64,000 nt of DNA from Atrichornis clamosus (taxonomy: Eukaryota; Chordata; Aves; Passeriformes; Menuridae), in assembly GCA_013400975.1 (NCBI GenBank), contig WBMZ01005355.1, positions 124,001-188,000 of the forward strand, in the 5' to 3' direction. Shown here piece after piece: positions 13,101 through 30,920 of this stretch (positions within the stretch are counted from its first letter, which is position 1; each line of letters opens with the position of its first letter). Made by a program: the position numbers and the translations under genes. Below the pieces are notes generated by a model. The model did no database searches. It saw only the letters and a program-made list of their open reading frames with translations, and had not been told where the DNA came from.

Positions 13101-13663
13101 GTCCTGTAAGATTTATTTTAAATGCTTATTGCATTGACTGTGATTATGTTAATTTTGGTAACACAAGCCATGCTTTTAGGGAAAGGGGAGTAATAATATA
13201 GCCAGGAATGTCATATTTGGACAAAAGTATATTTGCATTGTAAATGTTTTGTACTACGAATATTACCTACTGCCTCCATCTAATAATGTCTATTGCAAAC
13301 AAAGTCAACGTGATTAACAATTATCATAATTAGAAAACACAGACATACAAACCCATTGAGTTGTTTTCTCAATCTGTAAATAGAGGCAGCTTTATAATTT
13401 TCTCTGTTTAGGATATGCAATGAAAAATTGCATCAGAGCTGTTTAAGAATCACTCCCAAAAATTCTTACAGGCTTCTTTTTAAGAGAACATTTTTGCTAA
13501 TCTGGCAAGCAGTGAACTGTATCTTGCCAGATCTTCCTGCCTTTGTGTATCTTTTGTGATGAAGCAAGAAGGTTTTCATTTTAATTAAAAAGAAAATATT
13601 TCTGTGACAAGATTGCCTGTTATTCAAAATTCAGATTCACAATAAAAAAACCCTCCAAACCTT
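10175..13663. other. Unique non-coding sequence with one CpG-enriched patch
   Basis: No gene or transposon recognised. From about 12150 to 12400 CpG density rises clearly above its surroundings, over a 75-codon open frame with no recognisable motif. A GC-richer stretch near 10800-11160 carries overlapping frames of 124 and 110 codons in two phases, which is typical of stop-poor chance sequence. Confidence 0.5.
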
Positions 13664-13732
13664 AGTAGCATATGGTTGGACTTGACGATCTTAAAGATCC
13701 TTGCCAACCTAAGTGATTCTATTATTCTATCA
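13664..13732 (+). mobile_element. CR1 LINE fragment, 3' tail
   Basis: About 70 bases match the CR1 3' terminus in sense orientation: GGTTGGACTTGACGATCTTAAAG, then CCAACCTAAGTGATTCTATTATTCTAT in place of the consensus ATTCTATG repeats. Only the end of the untranslated region remains, which fits the usual heavy 5' truncation of CR1. Moderately diverged. Confidence 0.85.
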
Positions 13733-14908
13733 TATTTTATCAAATTATGTTTGTTGTTGCTTCAGTCTCTCACAAAGTCCAACACTGAAAACAGTTGTTT
13801 TTCATTGTAAAAATCAAAGGGTTAAAAGCAAATCAGACAAACCCTGCTGCTGCATTTCATTACCCTTGGAAAAAGACTGCAAAGCTTTCTGATTAAAATC
13901 CCTTTTTAACTAGTTCTACAGTAAGTCTTAATACTGTGCTTCCAGTTGCTGCCTTTTCCTTTCATGAATTTGGTTTGGTTCGTTTTAATTCCCTAGACCA
14001 GTCAAGCAACTCTCTTTTTTCACTCTACTCCTACATGTAAATATGATCTGGAAACATGATTAAATGCCAGTGGGGGGGAAAAAATGAAATAAAAAATAAA
14101 GAAAAAAATTTGTTCAGCATTTCCTGGAACTGAACAGAAAAAGAAATCTGGTCAAGACACCTAAACCCTCCAGGGCAGACCAATTATATTAATTTATTCC
14201 TGCTTAGTACAGAGGTGATTCTTCAAATCATTTCTCTCACAGCCTCAGCATCAAATGAACAGTGCAGCAAATGTGGACATCAGCACTGCCCCAAGCCTAA
14301 AGCCAAGCCCAAGCCCACTGCTGTCACACTGTACATGATCATTTATGAATTACTGGTCTCCCAGCACATTAATTTTTGAGGGTAACAAGCTTCCTCCTCC
14401 CAACTCTAAAATGATGGAAACCATAAAGTGAAAATGATGGTGGAGCCTTACAGGGTCATGCCCCATCTCCCCAGGGTTCAGGGAGGACACAGAGAATATC
14501 TACAGCACTGTGGAGAGGAGGGAACCCCAATACAACCCCCTTCATTTCTGCTTTTGGTACCCCATGGCATCACCACACCTAAAATTCCTCGCTGTCATGG
14601 GGCTGCTTCTCCCCTGCCCCAAGCTGCCCTTGAGGGACCTGGTTACAGCTTAAGAGAGAGGGAAAACATGCAAAGGTCTTGATTTGAACAAGACACTTCT
14701 GTTCTTTTCCAAATTCCAAATGAAGAGCTGCAGAATTCTACATAAAACATCTCCCTGAAAAACAGTTTAATCATTTCTAACATATCCCTGCAGGGAATTC
14801 CTGTTTTTTTATCAGGGGTTCACTGCTGACCAGTAGTGAGTTTATGACCCACTAAAGGACCTGCTTCAGTTTCTTCTGCACTAGGGCCTCCATGATCAGG
14901 TCACACTG
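13733..14908. other. Unique non-coding sequence
   Basis: AT-rich, nothing recognised. A GC-richer stretch at 14430-14680 holds an 84-codon plus-strand frame with no recognisable features. Confidence 0.5.
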
Positions 14909-14924
14909 ATATTATTATTATTAC

Positions 14925-14970
<46 letters not shown>

Positions 14971-14986
14971 TACTACTATTATTATT
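14909..14986. repeat. (ATT)n microsatellite, about 78 bp
   Basis: Roughly 26 ATT units with three ACT or AAT interruptions, near 14922, 14967 and 14972-14976. The longest uninterrupted run is in the middle, from about 14925 to 14967. Likely length-polymorphic. Confidence 0.98.
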
Positions 14987-16489
14987 CCCCTTGCAAGTGT
15001 GAATTTTGTTAATTTGTTTCAATATATTGTATCTTAATACATGAAGCAACAACAAAAAAATCTGCAATATTGTACTCCAGAGTTGCATTATCCCAATATC
15101 CAACCCCCTGGTGAAAATACTCAACTCCTGCAGCACCCCACAGCTGCTCAAATTTACATGGAGCTTTCAAATGTGCTTAAGATAATAAAGCTCCCAAATT
15201 TATTATTTTTATATACTTTATATTTGTTTTATATACTATTTATTTTGCTCACAAACCTCCTTTGGATTCTCTATTATTATAACCTGAAAGGAAAATAGTG
15301 CTGATCCAGAGGCCATGATCTCTGAGTTCTTGTGCACTCAAAGTCTTATGAACTTGTACTGAAAAAAATAATACAGTTAAGCACTGTTTGAAATTCCTAG
15401 TGGGGTTTGGGGTTTTTAAAATTATATATTGTGTGGAATTAGGAACATCTTACTATATCACAAGTGGTTCAAAGGCACCTCCCGGTCACTGCATTCTATT
15501 AACACAGAACACAAATATTTAACTCAACTTTCAAGAAACTTGACCAATTTTCCCTCAGTATTAAACACATCTTAGCAGAGCTCATTGCAGCAGCACTCGA
15601 TTTTTGAGGCTGCTCTTACATTTTTACACTGATTTACTCAAGTTTTAAGCAGTTCATCAGTGACTTAAAACACTTTTGTGAACACCAAGCATCTTCCAAA
15701 ACCAAGCACCTGAACAGGAGGTGATGCTTCCTGTGACTCTGGAGGGCACCAGCAGCAGGAGCTGTTAAATTGTGCTCAAAAGCATCACCAGACAGAGCCG
15801 GCCATGAGGAGGAGATGAATAATTTCTCTTCAAACTCCAGAGAGCCAAGATAGCAGGAAAATGACTTCCTGAGCTGCTATTTTGTTAAGAAACCAGAGCT
15901 CACACCCTGCCAAGCATTAAGGAAATGCAAGATTTTTTGATTGTGTGAATTCTTATTTCACTGAAACAGGATATTGTTCCCCAGACACCATCATTTCAAT
16001 GCTACTCAAGGATGACCACTTTATTCCCAAGTATTATTTTCCTTTTGGCACAAACATGGACTTTTCAAGCTCACATTTCAACCTCACAAAAAGAGGCTCA
16101 TTTTAAGCTTTCTTCTTTTACACTCACCTTTATTAAGGCATGTAATTTTCAGGTAATAAAGATAATTTATTCCTTTTTTTTACAACAATGGAATGCAGTA
16201 GGAAATAACAATGCTATAAAAGGGGACAATATTTGCACACCACTATTTTTGGCATGATACAGAGTGCAGGGTTTTTACACAGCTGAGGAGTCAGTTTATG
16301 AAATGTTTGGCATGTAGGAAGGGCTGGGAAATGAGACAATGTCTGTGGATAGCTCAGTCTGAAATCCCTCTTTTCCTCAATCTATATTTAGATATTCAGA
16401 AATTAAAAAACCATTTTTGTTGCAACTGTTAAATATATTTGAGAATTTATTGGAGTTGGCAGTGGAGCTTCAGATTCTCCTTCTTACAG
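14987..16489. other. Unique AT-rich non-coding sequence
   Basis: Includes a very AT-rich block at 15195-15250 (TTTATATACT-type words). No gene or repeat family recognised. Confidence 0.5.
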
Positions 16490-16787
16490 GGAGAGACAGG
16501 ACAAGGAGCATGGAGAGACAGGACAAGGGGGAATGGCTTCAAGCTGACAGAGAGTAGGTTTGGATGGGATATCGGGAAGGAACTGTTCCCTGTGAGATTG
16601 GAGAGGCCCTGGGACAGGTTGCCCAGAGAAGCTGTGGCTGCCCCATCCCTGGAATTGTCCAAGGCCAGGCTGGACAGGGCTTGGAGCAGCCTGGGATAAG
16701 GGAAGGTGTCCCTGCCCATGGCGGGGGGTGGAACAGGATGAGGTTTAAGCTTCTTTCCAACTCAAGCCATTCTCTGATTCAATGATT
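16490..16787 (+). mobile_element. CR1 LINE, 3' end, sense orientation
   Basis: About 300 bases of the CR1 3' region in sense order: GACAGGACAAGGGGGAATGGCTTC, the GGATGGGATATCGGGAAGG block, GGTTGCCCAGAGAAGCTGTGGCTGC, the CCATCCCTGGAATTGTCC block, GTGTCCCTGCCCATGGC and a degraded terminus CCATTCTCTGATTCAATGATT. Its 5' end carries a duplicated GGAGAGACAGGACAAGG at 16490-16506 and 16512-16528. Open frames crossing it (16439-16785, both strands) are products of the repeat, not genes. It is 5'-truncated and inactive. Confidence 0.95.
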
Positions 16788-16884
16788 ATTAAATAAAATA
16801 AATTTAACTGACAATTATTCTGATGATGTATTTGCAAGGACTGCCTCATTTATATTAAAAGCATGGGGCACAATAATTTAACAC

Positions 16885-16975
16885 TATTCTAATACACAAT
16901 AATAATAATTATATAATAATTATAATTATTACTCTAGAAAATTAATTTTATTAATGGCAATATTATTTTTACAAT
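16885..16975. repeat. AT-rich low-complexity tract
   Basis: Almost pure A and T with AATAAT and ATAATTAT words, about 100 bases after the CR1 3' end. It can form small hairpins such as ATAATTATAATTAT. Confidence 0.8.
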
Positions 16976-23576
<6,601 letters not shown>

Positions 23577-23705
23577 CATGGAATCATACAGTTACTAAGG
23601 TTGGAAAAGATCAAAGGCCATCCAGCCCAGCCTTTGAAAAAACACCACCATTCCCACTGAACCACGTCCCAAAGTGCCCATGCTCCAGACCATTCTCCCA
23701 ACACA
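23577..23705 (-). mobile_element. CR1 LINE fragment, older subfamily, antisense
   Basis: Reads GGAATCATACAGTTACTAAG, then GTTGGAAAAGATC and CATCCAGCCCAGCC, then the diagnostic ACCACGTCCCAAAGTGCC block of CR1 3' ends in reverse complement. It is diverged more than the 28.6 and 33.9 kb copies, so probably older. Confidence 0.85.
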
Positions 23706-26700
23706 AATGATGAATTTATAGCATCTTACCCAGAGTAAAAATCACATATCTTCCCATCTAAACCAACTTCAAAGCTGTGGCTCCACTGTCACGGCATCAT
23801 TAGGTGCCCACCAACAACAGGCACATAATTTGCTTCCAGGTTTCAAGCACTGATTCTTCCAGAGGAAGCAGCAGAGAAGGTCAGCAACAGGGAAATAACT
23901 GTGTGTACGCTCAAGATTTATTGTTGGGTTTCTGCTCTTGGGTTTTAAATAAGAATTGATTCTGAACTGGGCTAAGGAGTTACCACGGGAGTACAAAAAG
24001 CAGGAAATCCTCCCTGTGTTACTCTCAGAGGGTTCTAGAGGGCTTTAGGAACTCTGCGGGAGCTTGGAGCACGGAGTTGTTGTTATTCTGCTGTTTCACG
24101 TGCTCTGCATTTTCAGTGAGGCCACAGAATTTCCCCCAGGGGCCCATATCAGTGGCTGAGTCGTGTTTTCTGCACAACACCAAGCAATGAATGGATGTGG
24201 CACGTGTTAGCTCATTCTAGGATTAAATATAAAAATTACAATAAACAGAATTTGTCAAAATAGACAAATCAATTAAATACCAACTACATTTCTTATTTAA
24301 ATTAGTACTGTTTAAATAAATTTACTAAGGATAGATAAACAAGAAAAGTAACAATTAAGATACAGGATACAGCAATATTTGTCTTTCTCCTCTTCTGAAC
24401 ATATTATAACTTGTAAAAATAAAATGAAAATCCCTTTTCTATTAAATATAAACAAGGCTGTAGATTATAAAGCAAACACAAGTCACAAGCAGCCCTACCT
24501 TTGATGGTTACTGACACACCGAATCCACTGAGAATTTTTTTAAATTAACTTACCCTAACTTTTTCAACATATATAATTTACAGCACAGCAGCTTGTTTTT
24601 CTGGCAGTGTTTCACCCCATCTAGAAGGAAGTGCTGCCTCAAGAGAGGCCACTTACAACTGCTACATGCAATCTTTCCACGTGGCATTTCCCACCCTTTT
24701 CTGACTAAAGCAGCCTGGAGCCCAGCAAGACACAGCCTGCTCCAGGCTAGGAGAGTTAAGAGGAAAACCACCCATCTCTCCCCATCATCTTAACTTGCTA
24801 CTAAGCTTCTTAAAGCTCTTCTGCAACCCCACGAGGTCACACAGCACCTTTGCAGCACTAATCTGGGCAGTGCCACATGTTGCTCGTCTCATGGGTTACC
24901 TTTATTTCCATTGTGGTTGCTGCAAAACTCAAACTGCCTGCTCAAACAGCATCAAAAACTTACCCTGGAGCCAAGGTATAGGGACTGCATGAAATCAATA
25001 TTGAAAAATTAGGGCTGATTCCTACTTCTAAACTCCAAGTCTACCCGCCAATAATTGTTCTGTGTAATCTCAAGTTCACTCATCTGACCTTGCTGCAGAT
25101 TTTCTGTTTGGGCAAGTTCAATTAGGCTAAAAAAATTGAGTGGAGGACAGAAATAAGACCACTGTAAACCCTGCTGGTTTTTTTTTTTTTTTTTTTTTAA
25201 TTTAATTGAGGAGAAAGTAATGGTTAACTGCAACAATATCTTATTTGTGTGGAAGGATTATACAGATCGTCCGGACAGTCTTAACTACTCAGGTCATTAA
25301 CTCCTTTACACTAAGTAGAAAGCAGATGGATGTCTGTGGTAAGCTGGCTTTGCAAGATCTACAACAGTGTGAAAATACAGGCTGAGTGCCTGGCAGGGAA
25401 TGCATATACATTTACATTTACCCAAACAACTTTGGCAGACCTGGCAGCACCGTGGGATAAAATTAGAAAGATGCACCTGCAGATATACGTAGCACATTTT
25501 TGAAACAGTTTGGATTTGGTAAAATACCTCGCATAATACATTCAGATCTGTCTGAATACTATATTCAGATACATATTACACCAGATTTGTCATTTCTGCC
25601 TTCTATTACAGGAGAAAGAAAGTACATGGTAGCGTTTATTCCACTAAAACTGCAGCACAATACTTGCAAAACTGAAGAAGAGTTTCAAAATATTAAAGGA
25701 TTTAATGTAATATGAAATATTCAGCACTGTTTCAATCTAGTTGTTAATTATATACTTTTTGAGACAGAGATCACTGTTTCTATGTAAAGCCCTTGCTAAA
25801 ATTTCACAAAACCATTAATCTCCCTCCTTTGAGGTGTCCCATTTTATAAATGAATAATAACCCAGAAGTCATCTATCAAAAACGGTGCTGAAATAGCTAT
25901 TTTGAGAACTTGTACCAACAAAAAAGGTGACCCACAATCACAGACTTTTTATATCACTTCTGCAGTTTGAATTCGCTTCAGTTGAAGGACCTGCTGCTGT
26001 TAACTTCTTGTCTGCCAGCCACAAAGCCCCTCTGGGTGCTGCTCTCATCTGCTCTGGGGCCGTGCACAGGCACAGCAGTGAGGAACAGCACAGCTCTTCC
26101 AATTAAAGAGCTAACACAATAGGAGAGCCCAGAACTGCTTCCTGTGAACACTGAGCATTAGTCCTTCAGGTTTTTCAGCTACTTCAGCGGTGACCCCAAT
26201 TGCAGAAATGGGATGTCTTAAATAAAGCAGCTGCCTTCAGGTTGATGCATCGCCCAGCACAAAAATGAAGGGCTGGGAAAGTCAGCAGTAGGAAGCAGCA
26301 CAGGCTGTACATATTTTAAGGCTGTAATGAAATGATGGGATACGAGGTGAAACCAAATCTCCAGAATGCAGCTGTCGGGTTGCATTTTGTTCTGTAATAC
26401 AGCTGGAATTTTGGACACCAACAGAAAGCAAAGAGCTGTTGGAAAATCGTGGTAACAGCCTCCACTACAAGAGAGTCTCCCACAGTCACATCATGAGAAA
26501 ATGATGAGGTGCTCAGTGAGTAAATCCTCTCCATAACTGAGAGCAATTGCAGTGGCTTTGCTCTTCCAAGATAAGCCACTATCACCAGGCTCCTTCTCCC
26601 AGTCCTGCCTCCAACCACCGAGCTCGGGACCAGCTCGGCAGAGCCCAGCCCTGGGAGCTGCCGTGGGCAGAGCAGCCCCTCGCTCCCATCCGAGCTGAAA

Positions 26701-28622
26701 ACTGCTTTGTTCAGTCAGGAGATGCCTCATGCACCAAACACAAACGTCTGAAAGACTTACGTGGTTTCTTAATCCTTCATCTCACGTTAAATCACCCGCA
26801 CGGTCAATTTAACGCGGCCCGCGCCACGCTCCAAAGGAATGCCTGAATCCACTCGCAGCTCCAAGCATGGAAAACTGATGGGACATGGAAAGAACGCTAG
26901 GACAGCTGTGAGGTTTTACCATGAGTTCTTTACTGATGCTGTGGCTGGTTTTATTCAGCACTTTCCTTCAGAGTTTAAGGATACTGAGCTACCGGTGGCT
27001 GTAAACCAAAACATTTCCGGCGAGTGCGATTTGTGAGGACACAAATACTAAAAGTGAAATGCCACATCTGAATGCCAAGAGCTGAGCATTAAGTATTTGG
27101 GTATATTTTGCATTTAAGTCTAGGCTTTCAGTTGGGTTTGAGGACTGTAACATGCTAATAAAATTAATGAACCTTACTTGGCAGCAAACATAATCCACAC
27201 ACTAATTCCATTATTGCCAAATAGTGTTTGTTTCTGTTCGGGATGGGAAGAAGCGAGGCCAGGACGACATGGAACAAGCTGTTTGAAATATAAACACAGC
27301 CATACCCCTAAGCACCAAACTACAAGAAATAAACTTTCTGCAATACCTGTCTGGACACAATCCTGATTAGAGAATTAGGATAGTTGAAAGTGGCAGATGA
27401 AGATAACCAGATTCCTTCCCAAGTGCCTGCCCAGGGAGCCACTGGAAGATGCAAAGAAGGGGGTGGGATTATGTCAGAAGGACGCGTCACACAGCAGCAA
27501 CTCATGTAGGTCTAAGGAAAAGAGCCTCTCTCCTCCTCTTCTCTCCAGGATTTTTGATGACTCCACCCTCACAAAGAGTCAGCAGCCTCCTGCCATTCCT
27601 GCCCTGAGGCCTCCAGATGTTCCATTCCAAGCAAACACGCATTATTTTGGTTTGTTTTGCCAGTAATTATTCTCTGCCTGTCTAAACCTACCAAAAGTGT
27701 GGCTTGGATAGCAAAAAGCATTTTAAAACAGGTTCAAAAGACATGGATGAAATTTTCAAGGGATACAGAGGAAAAAGAGAAAGTTCAGCTCCTTTTGCAC
27801 ATAAGGATTACTAATAAAACCAACTTTTAATTCCTTTAGACACTTTTCTCAAAGAATTCAGGCTGGTTTTTTTAGACCTACCCACCCATTCTATTTCAGT
27901 AGTACTATTATATCAAGAAATTGAAGACATTTTGTTAATTAAAGATTTTTCCAGTTCCTGTTTCTCTTCATTATTTCCATGTTACCCAACAGATGCCCAA
28001 TATTTGTTGCAAGTCTTATCCAATTACATACATCTTAATAAAGGGTCATCTGCTAGAAACTTCAATATCACTTTCCTGCTCTCATCAGTCACTGCAAACA
28101 TAGCTTCAACTCAAAGAAACTGCAAGTTCTCAGAAAGAAAAACAACATACACAAAAAAATCAAACTCCACATTAGACTAATTACAGTTAGAAATGTGTTG
28201 CCAATGTAAGACAACACACGAGACAACACAGACATAGAGAAACTAATTATTTAGAAAATTTACCCTCAGATTTCTTTTCCACAGCATGTTTGATGGGTAT
28301 ATTATTTACTCATAACAAGCAGATTAATTTCATAGGTTTGGTAGTTATCAAAATTACACAGTTGGCTGAAAGACAGAAGTTACAGTAATTCATTCCAACA
28401 GTAAAAGTGGTATTTACAAGAAATACCTGTGGGCTCAGAGGTAGGCAGTACATACATAACAAGACATGAAACCATGGAAACATGTCATTTAATTATGAAC
28501 AAATTATTTATATTTTCTGTAAAAATCTTCAATGAAAAAAAAATTCGAAACAAAGAATTAGTTGAGATGGGAGGTTTCCAGCAAGAAAACCCTATGGCAA
28601 GTCAGTGGAATTTTTCACCATG
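23706..28622. other. Unique non-coding sequence; CpG-enriched patch at 26.62-26.84 kb
   Basis: No gene recognised. A run of 21 T lies at 25178-25198. Between about 26620 and 26840 CpG density is raised (ACGCGGCCCGCGCCACGC near 26812-26829), with overlapping open frames in both directions and no domain match. Confidence 0.5.
25178..25198. repeat. Poly-T tract (21 T)
   Basis: Uninterrupted homopolymer; simple sequence. Confidence 0.97.
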
Positions 28623-28925
28623 GAGAATCATAGACTCCTTGAATGGTTTGGGTTGGGAGGGACCTTAAAGCTCATCCCATTTCACCCCTGCCATAGCCAG
28701 GACACCTCCCACTATCCCAGGGTGCTCCAAGCCCCGTCCAACCTGGCCTTGGACACTTCCAGGGATGAGGCAGCCACAGCTTCTCTGGGCACCCTGTGCC
28801 AGGGCCTCCCCACCCTCACAGAGAACAACTTCTTCCTAATCTCTAATCGAAACCTTCCATAAATTTGAAGCCATTCCCCTTTGACCTGTCACTCCAGGCT
28901 CCTATAAATATTCTCTATAGTCCCT
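28623..28925 (-). mobile_element. CR1 LINE, 3' end, antisense
   Basis: In reverse complement this is a CR1 3' end. Plus-strand landmarks are AATGGTTTGGGTTGGGAGGG, CCACTATCCCAGGGTGCTCC, TGGCCTTGGACACTTCC, GCAGCCACAGCTTCTCTGGG and GAAGCCATTCCCCTTTGACC. The last 20 bases are diverged, so the upstream edge is approximate. An 85-codon frame across it is repeat-derived. Confidence 0.95.
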
Positions 28926-30839
28926 GTAACTTTTAAAGGCACATTTTGAGCGTGAATTGAGAAGAGTTGAACTGTACCCATCAGCACTAATCCAGCCCTA
29001 GGCTTCCACGTAAAGCCCTTCTGAGCTTCCACATCCTGGTTCCCAGTGCTTTGCCAGCTCAGCTGTTTGCACTCTTGGGGAAGCACATCCTCAGCACACA
29101 GAGCTGACAGGGCGATGATTTCTTAAGTCATGGTGAAGTGACCACTTTAATTTGACATATGGCACATTGCTGTCAGAACCTGTGGCCCTGCCTGCTTGAT
29201 TCTACGCCTGAACACTTATGCAGTCCATTTTTTTTGGCAATGTTAGGTTTTAGCTGGAGCAGTTCCCCAAGTTAGCTCACACAGCACAAAAACAAAGCTA
29301 CAGGACCATCACAGTAGCCTAGATTTATACTAGAGAAAGCATCCATGCGATAAAAACCTGTATCAGTGTTGAAACTCAATCCTTCTGGCACGATTAGGTC
29401 AAAGAACTGAGATGATTTCACTTTGTGCACGTGGCTGATGTAGATTTCAAAGCATTTTTTAAGTACAGACAACACTCCTAGAACTTGATAATTATCTCAA
29501 AGTGCTCCACAAAATTTAGTCTGCGTTTGAGCTCTTACTTCTTAGAGACAACCATGGCGATTCTCATTACTGTCATATAAAACCTTGACTATGAAAATTG
29601 TATAAGAGCATTTTCCACTGCATGCTCATGACATATTTGTGCAGCCCTTCCTGGCTCACTGAAGCAGCAATATAAACAGCATTTCTGAGTTTATGTCAGA
29701 CAGACTGAGTAGTATTCTCACGATATGGAAAGGTAAACACTCTTCCCTCTCCCATATATTTACTAAAAGCAATATATTAGCACAAGTGAAAAACGAGGCA
29801 TGAATGCCAGTGATAAATTAGCTGACATTCATCTGAGACTATTGCCTACAACAGGCCAAGAATTTTCAAGCAGCAGCAAGGGCCTGCAATTCAGTAAGCC
29901 ATGACTCAAATCAAAATAAAGAAATAACAAAAAGATGAGATTTCAACTCATTACTACTCACCAGAAAAGAGGCATGAAGGGTCTAGAGACCAAAAGTGAA
30001 GCAAATAAATTTCTGTCATTACTGTCTTTTCAGAGTGGTTTTATTCAAGATTTTACTGCATGACATTGGCACTTTAGAAGTCAGATCATAAAGGCATAAA
30101 GGCAACTGGAAAAGCTAAAGCAGTCTGTAAATGTACATTGAATCTATAACTTGGTAGGGAAAGCAAGAGCCAAAATTTGAGATTTAGGTTGACAGTTTTA
30201 AGAAGCACTTGCTACTAACAGATATATTATGAAATCTCTCTATTTCTCATAGGAGTTTAAACTTTATAAATATGTATTGAAAAGAAACCACTGAAACCAC
30301 TTCCTGTTGAACTTTAAAGTTTGTCTGACCTACATAATAACTATTTCCCCTCACTAGCTGTCCCCTTTCTTATTTACAATGCAACAAAACAATGCAACAT
30401 TTTTATAATTTGCATTTATAACAAATAGAAACTACAGCTTTACAAAGTCTCCATAACAGACTTATGGATGCCTGAGGTGTCATATTATTCCAAAATTAAT
30501 AAAAGTACTAGTGGATCTATCCACTCCAAAAAGATAAATCATTGCTAGAGGCATTGTATAAATCACCTCACTAGGTCTGAGGATAAGTTAAAAGGGGCCT
30601 ATTCTACTTTTTCCCAGGAAGAATTAAGTACAGGTCAGAAATGCATCATTGGACTCTCTGTTTAACTGTGGCTCTTCTAGGACTTCAGTGAGGAAAGGAA
30701 GGAAAAAACCACCCAACCAACACAACCCAGACACTTGGTCTGGCATCCAGCCCCAGAACCACATCTGGGAGCAGTTGGGCACTGGCACAGAGCATGGAAC
30801 AGGGACCTGACAGGCAGCACAGCACAGGGAGTGCTTCCA

Positions 30840-30920
30840 GCCAGGTCCCACACATCCCATCCGCACCGGGACGCGCTCGGAGCCGCGGCCGCGCGCTCGG
30901 GCACGGCCACAGATGCCAGG
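30840..30920. promoter_or_regulatory. CpG-dense segment with NotI and SacII sites
   Basis: About 80 bases with roughly a dozen CpG, including GCGGCCGC (NotI) at 30885-30892 and CCGCGG (SacII) at 30883-30888, in a region otherwise CpG-poor. Such clusters usually mark unmethylated regulatory DNA, but this one is far shorter than a standard CpG island. No TATA box or initiator stands out. Function is inferred only from composition. Confidence 0.3.

Noticed and set aside
14909..14986. CRISPR-like repeat array
   Set aside because: A simple trinucleotide repeat without spacers, in a vertebrate genome.
16439..16785. Four open frames of 73 to 90 codons
   Set aside because: All lie on the CR1 copy at 16.5 kb.
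25178..25198. Poly-T as the tail of a minus-strand retrocopy
   Set aside because: The adjacent sequence has no gene-like content, no polyadenylation signal and no flanking duplication.
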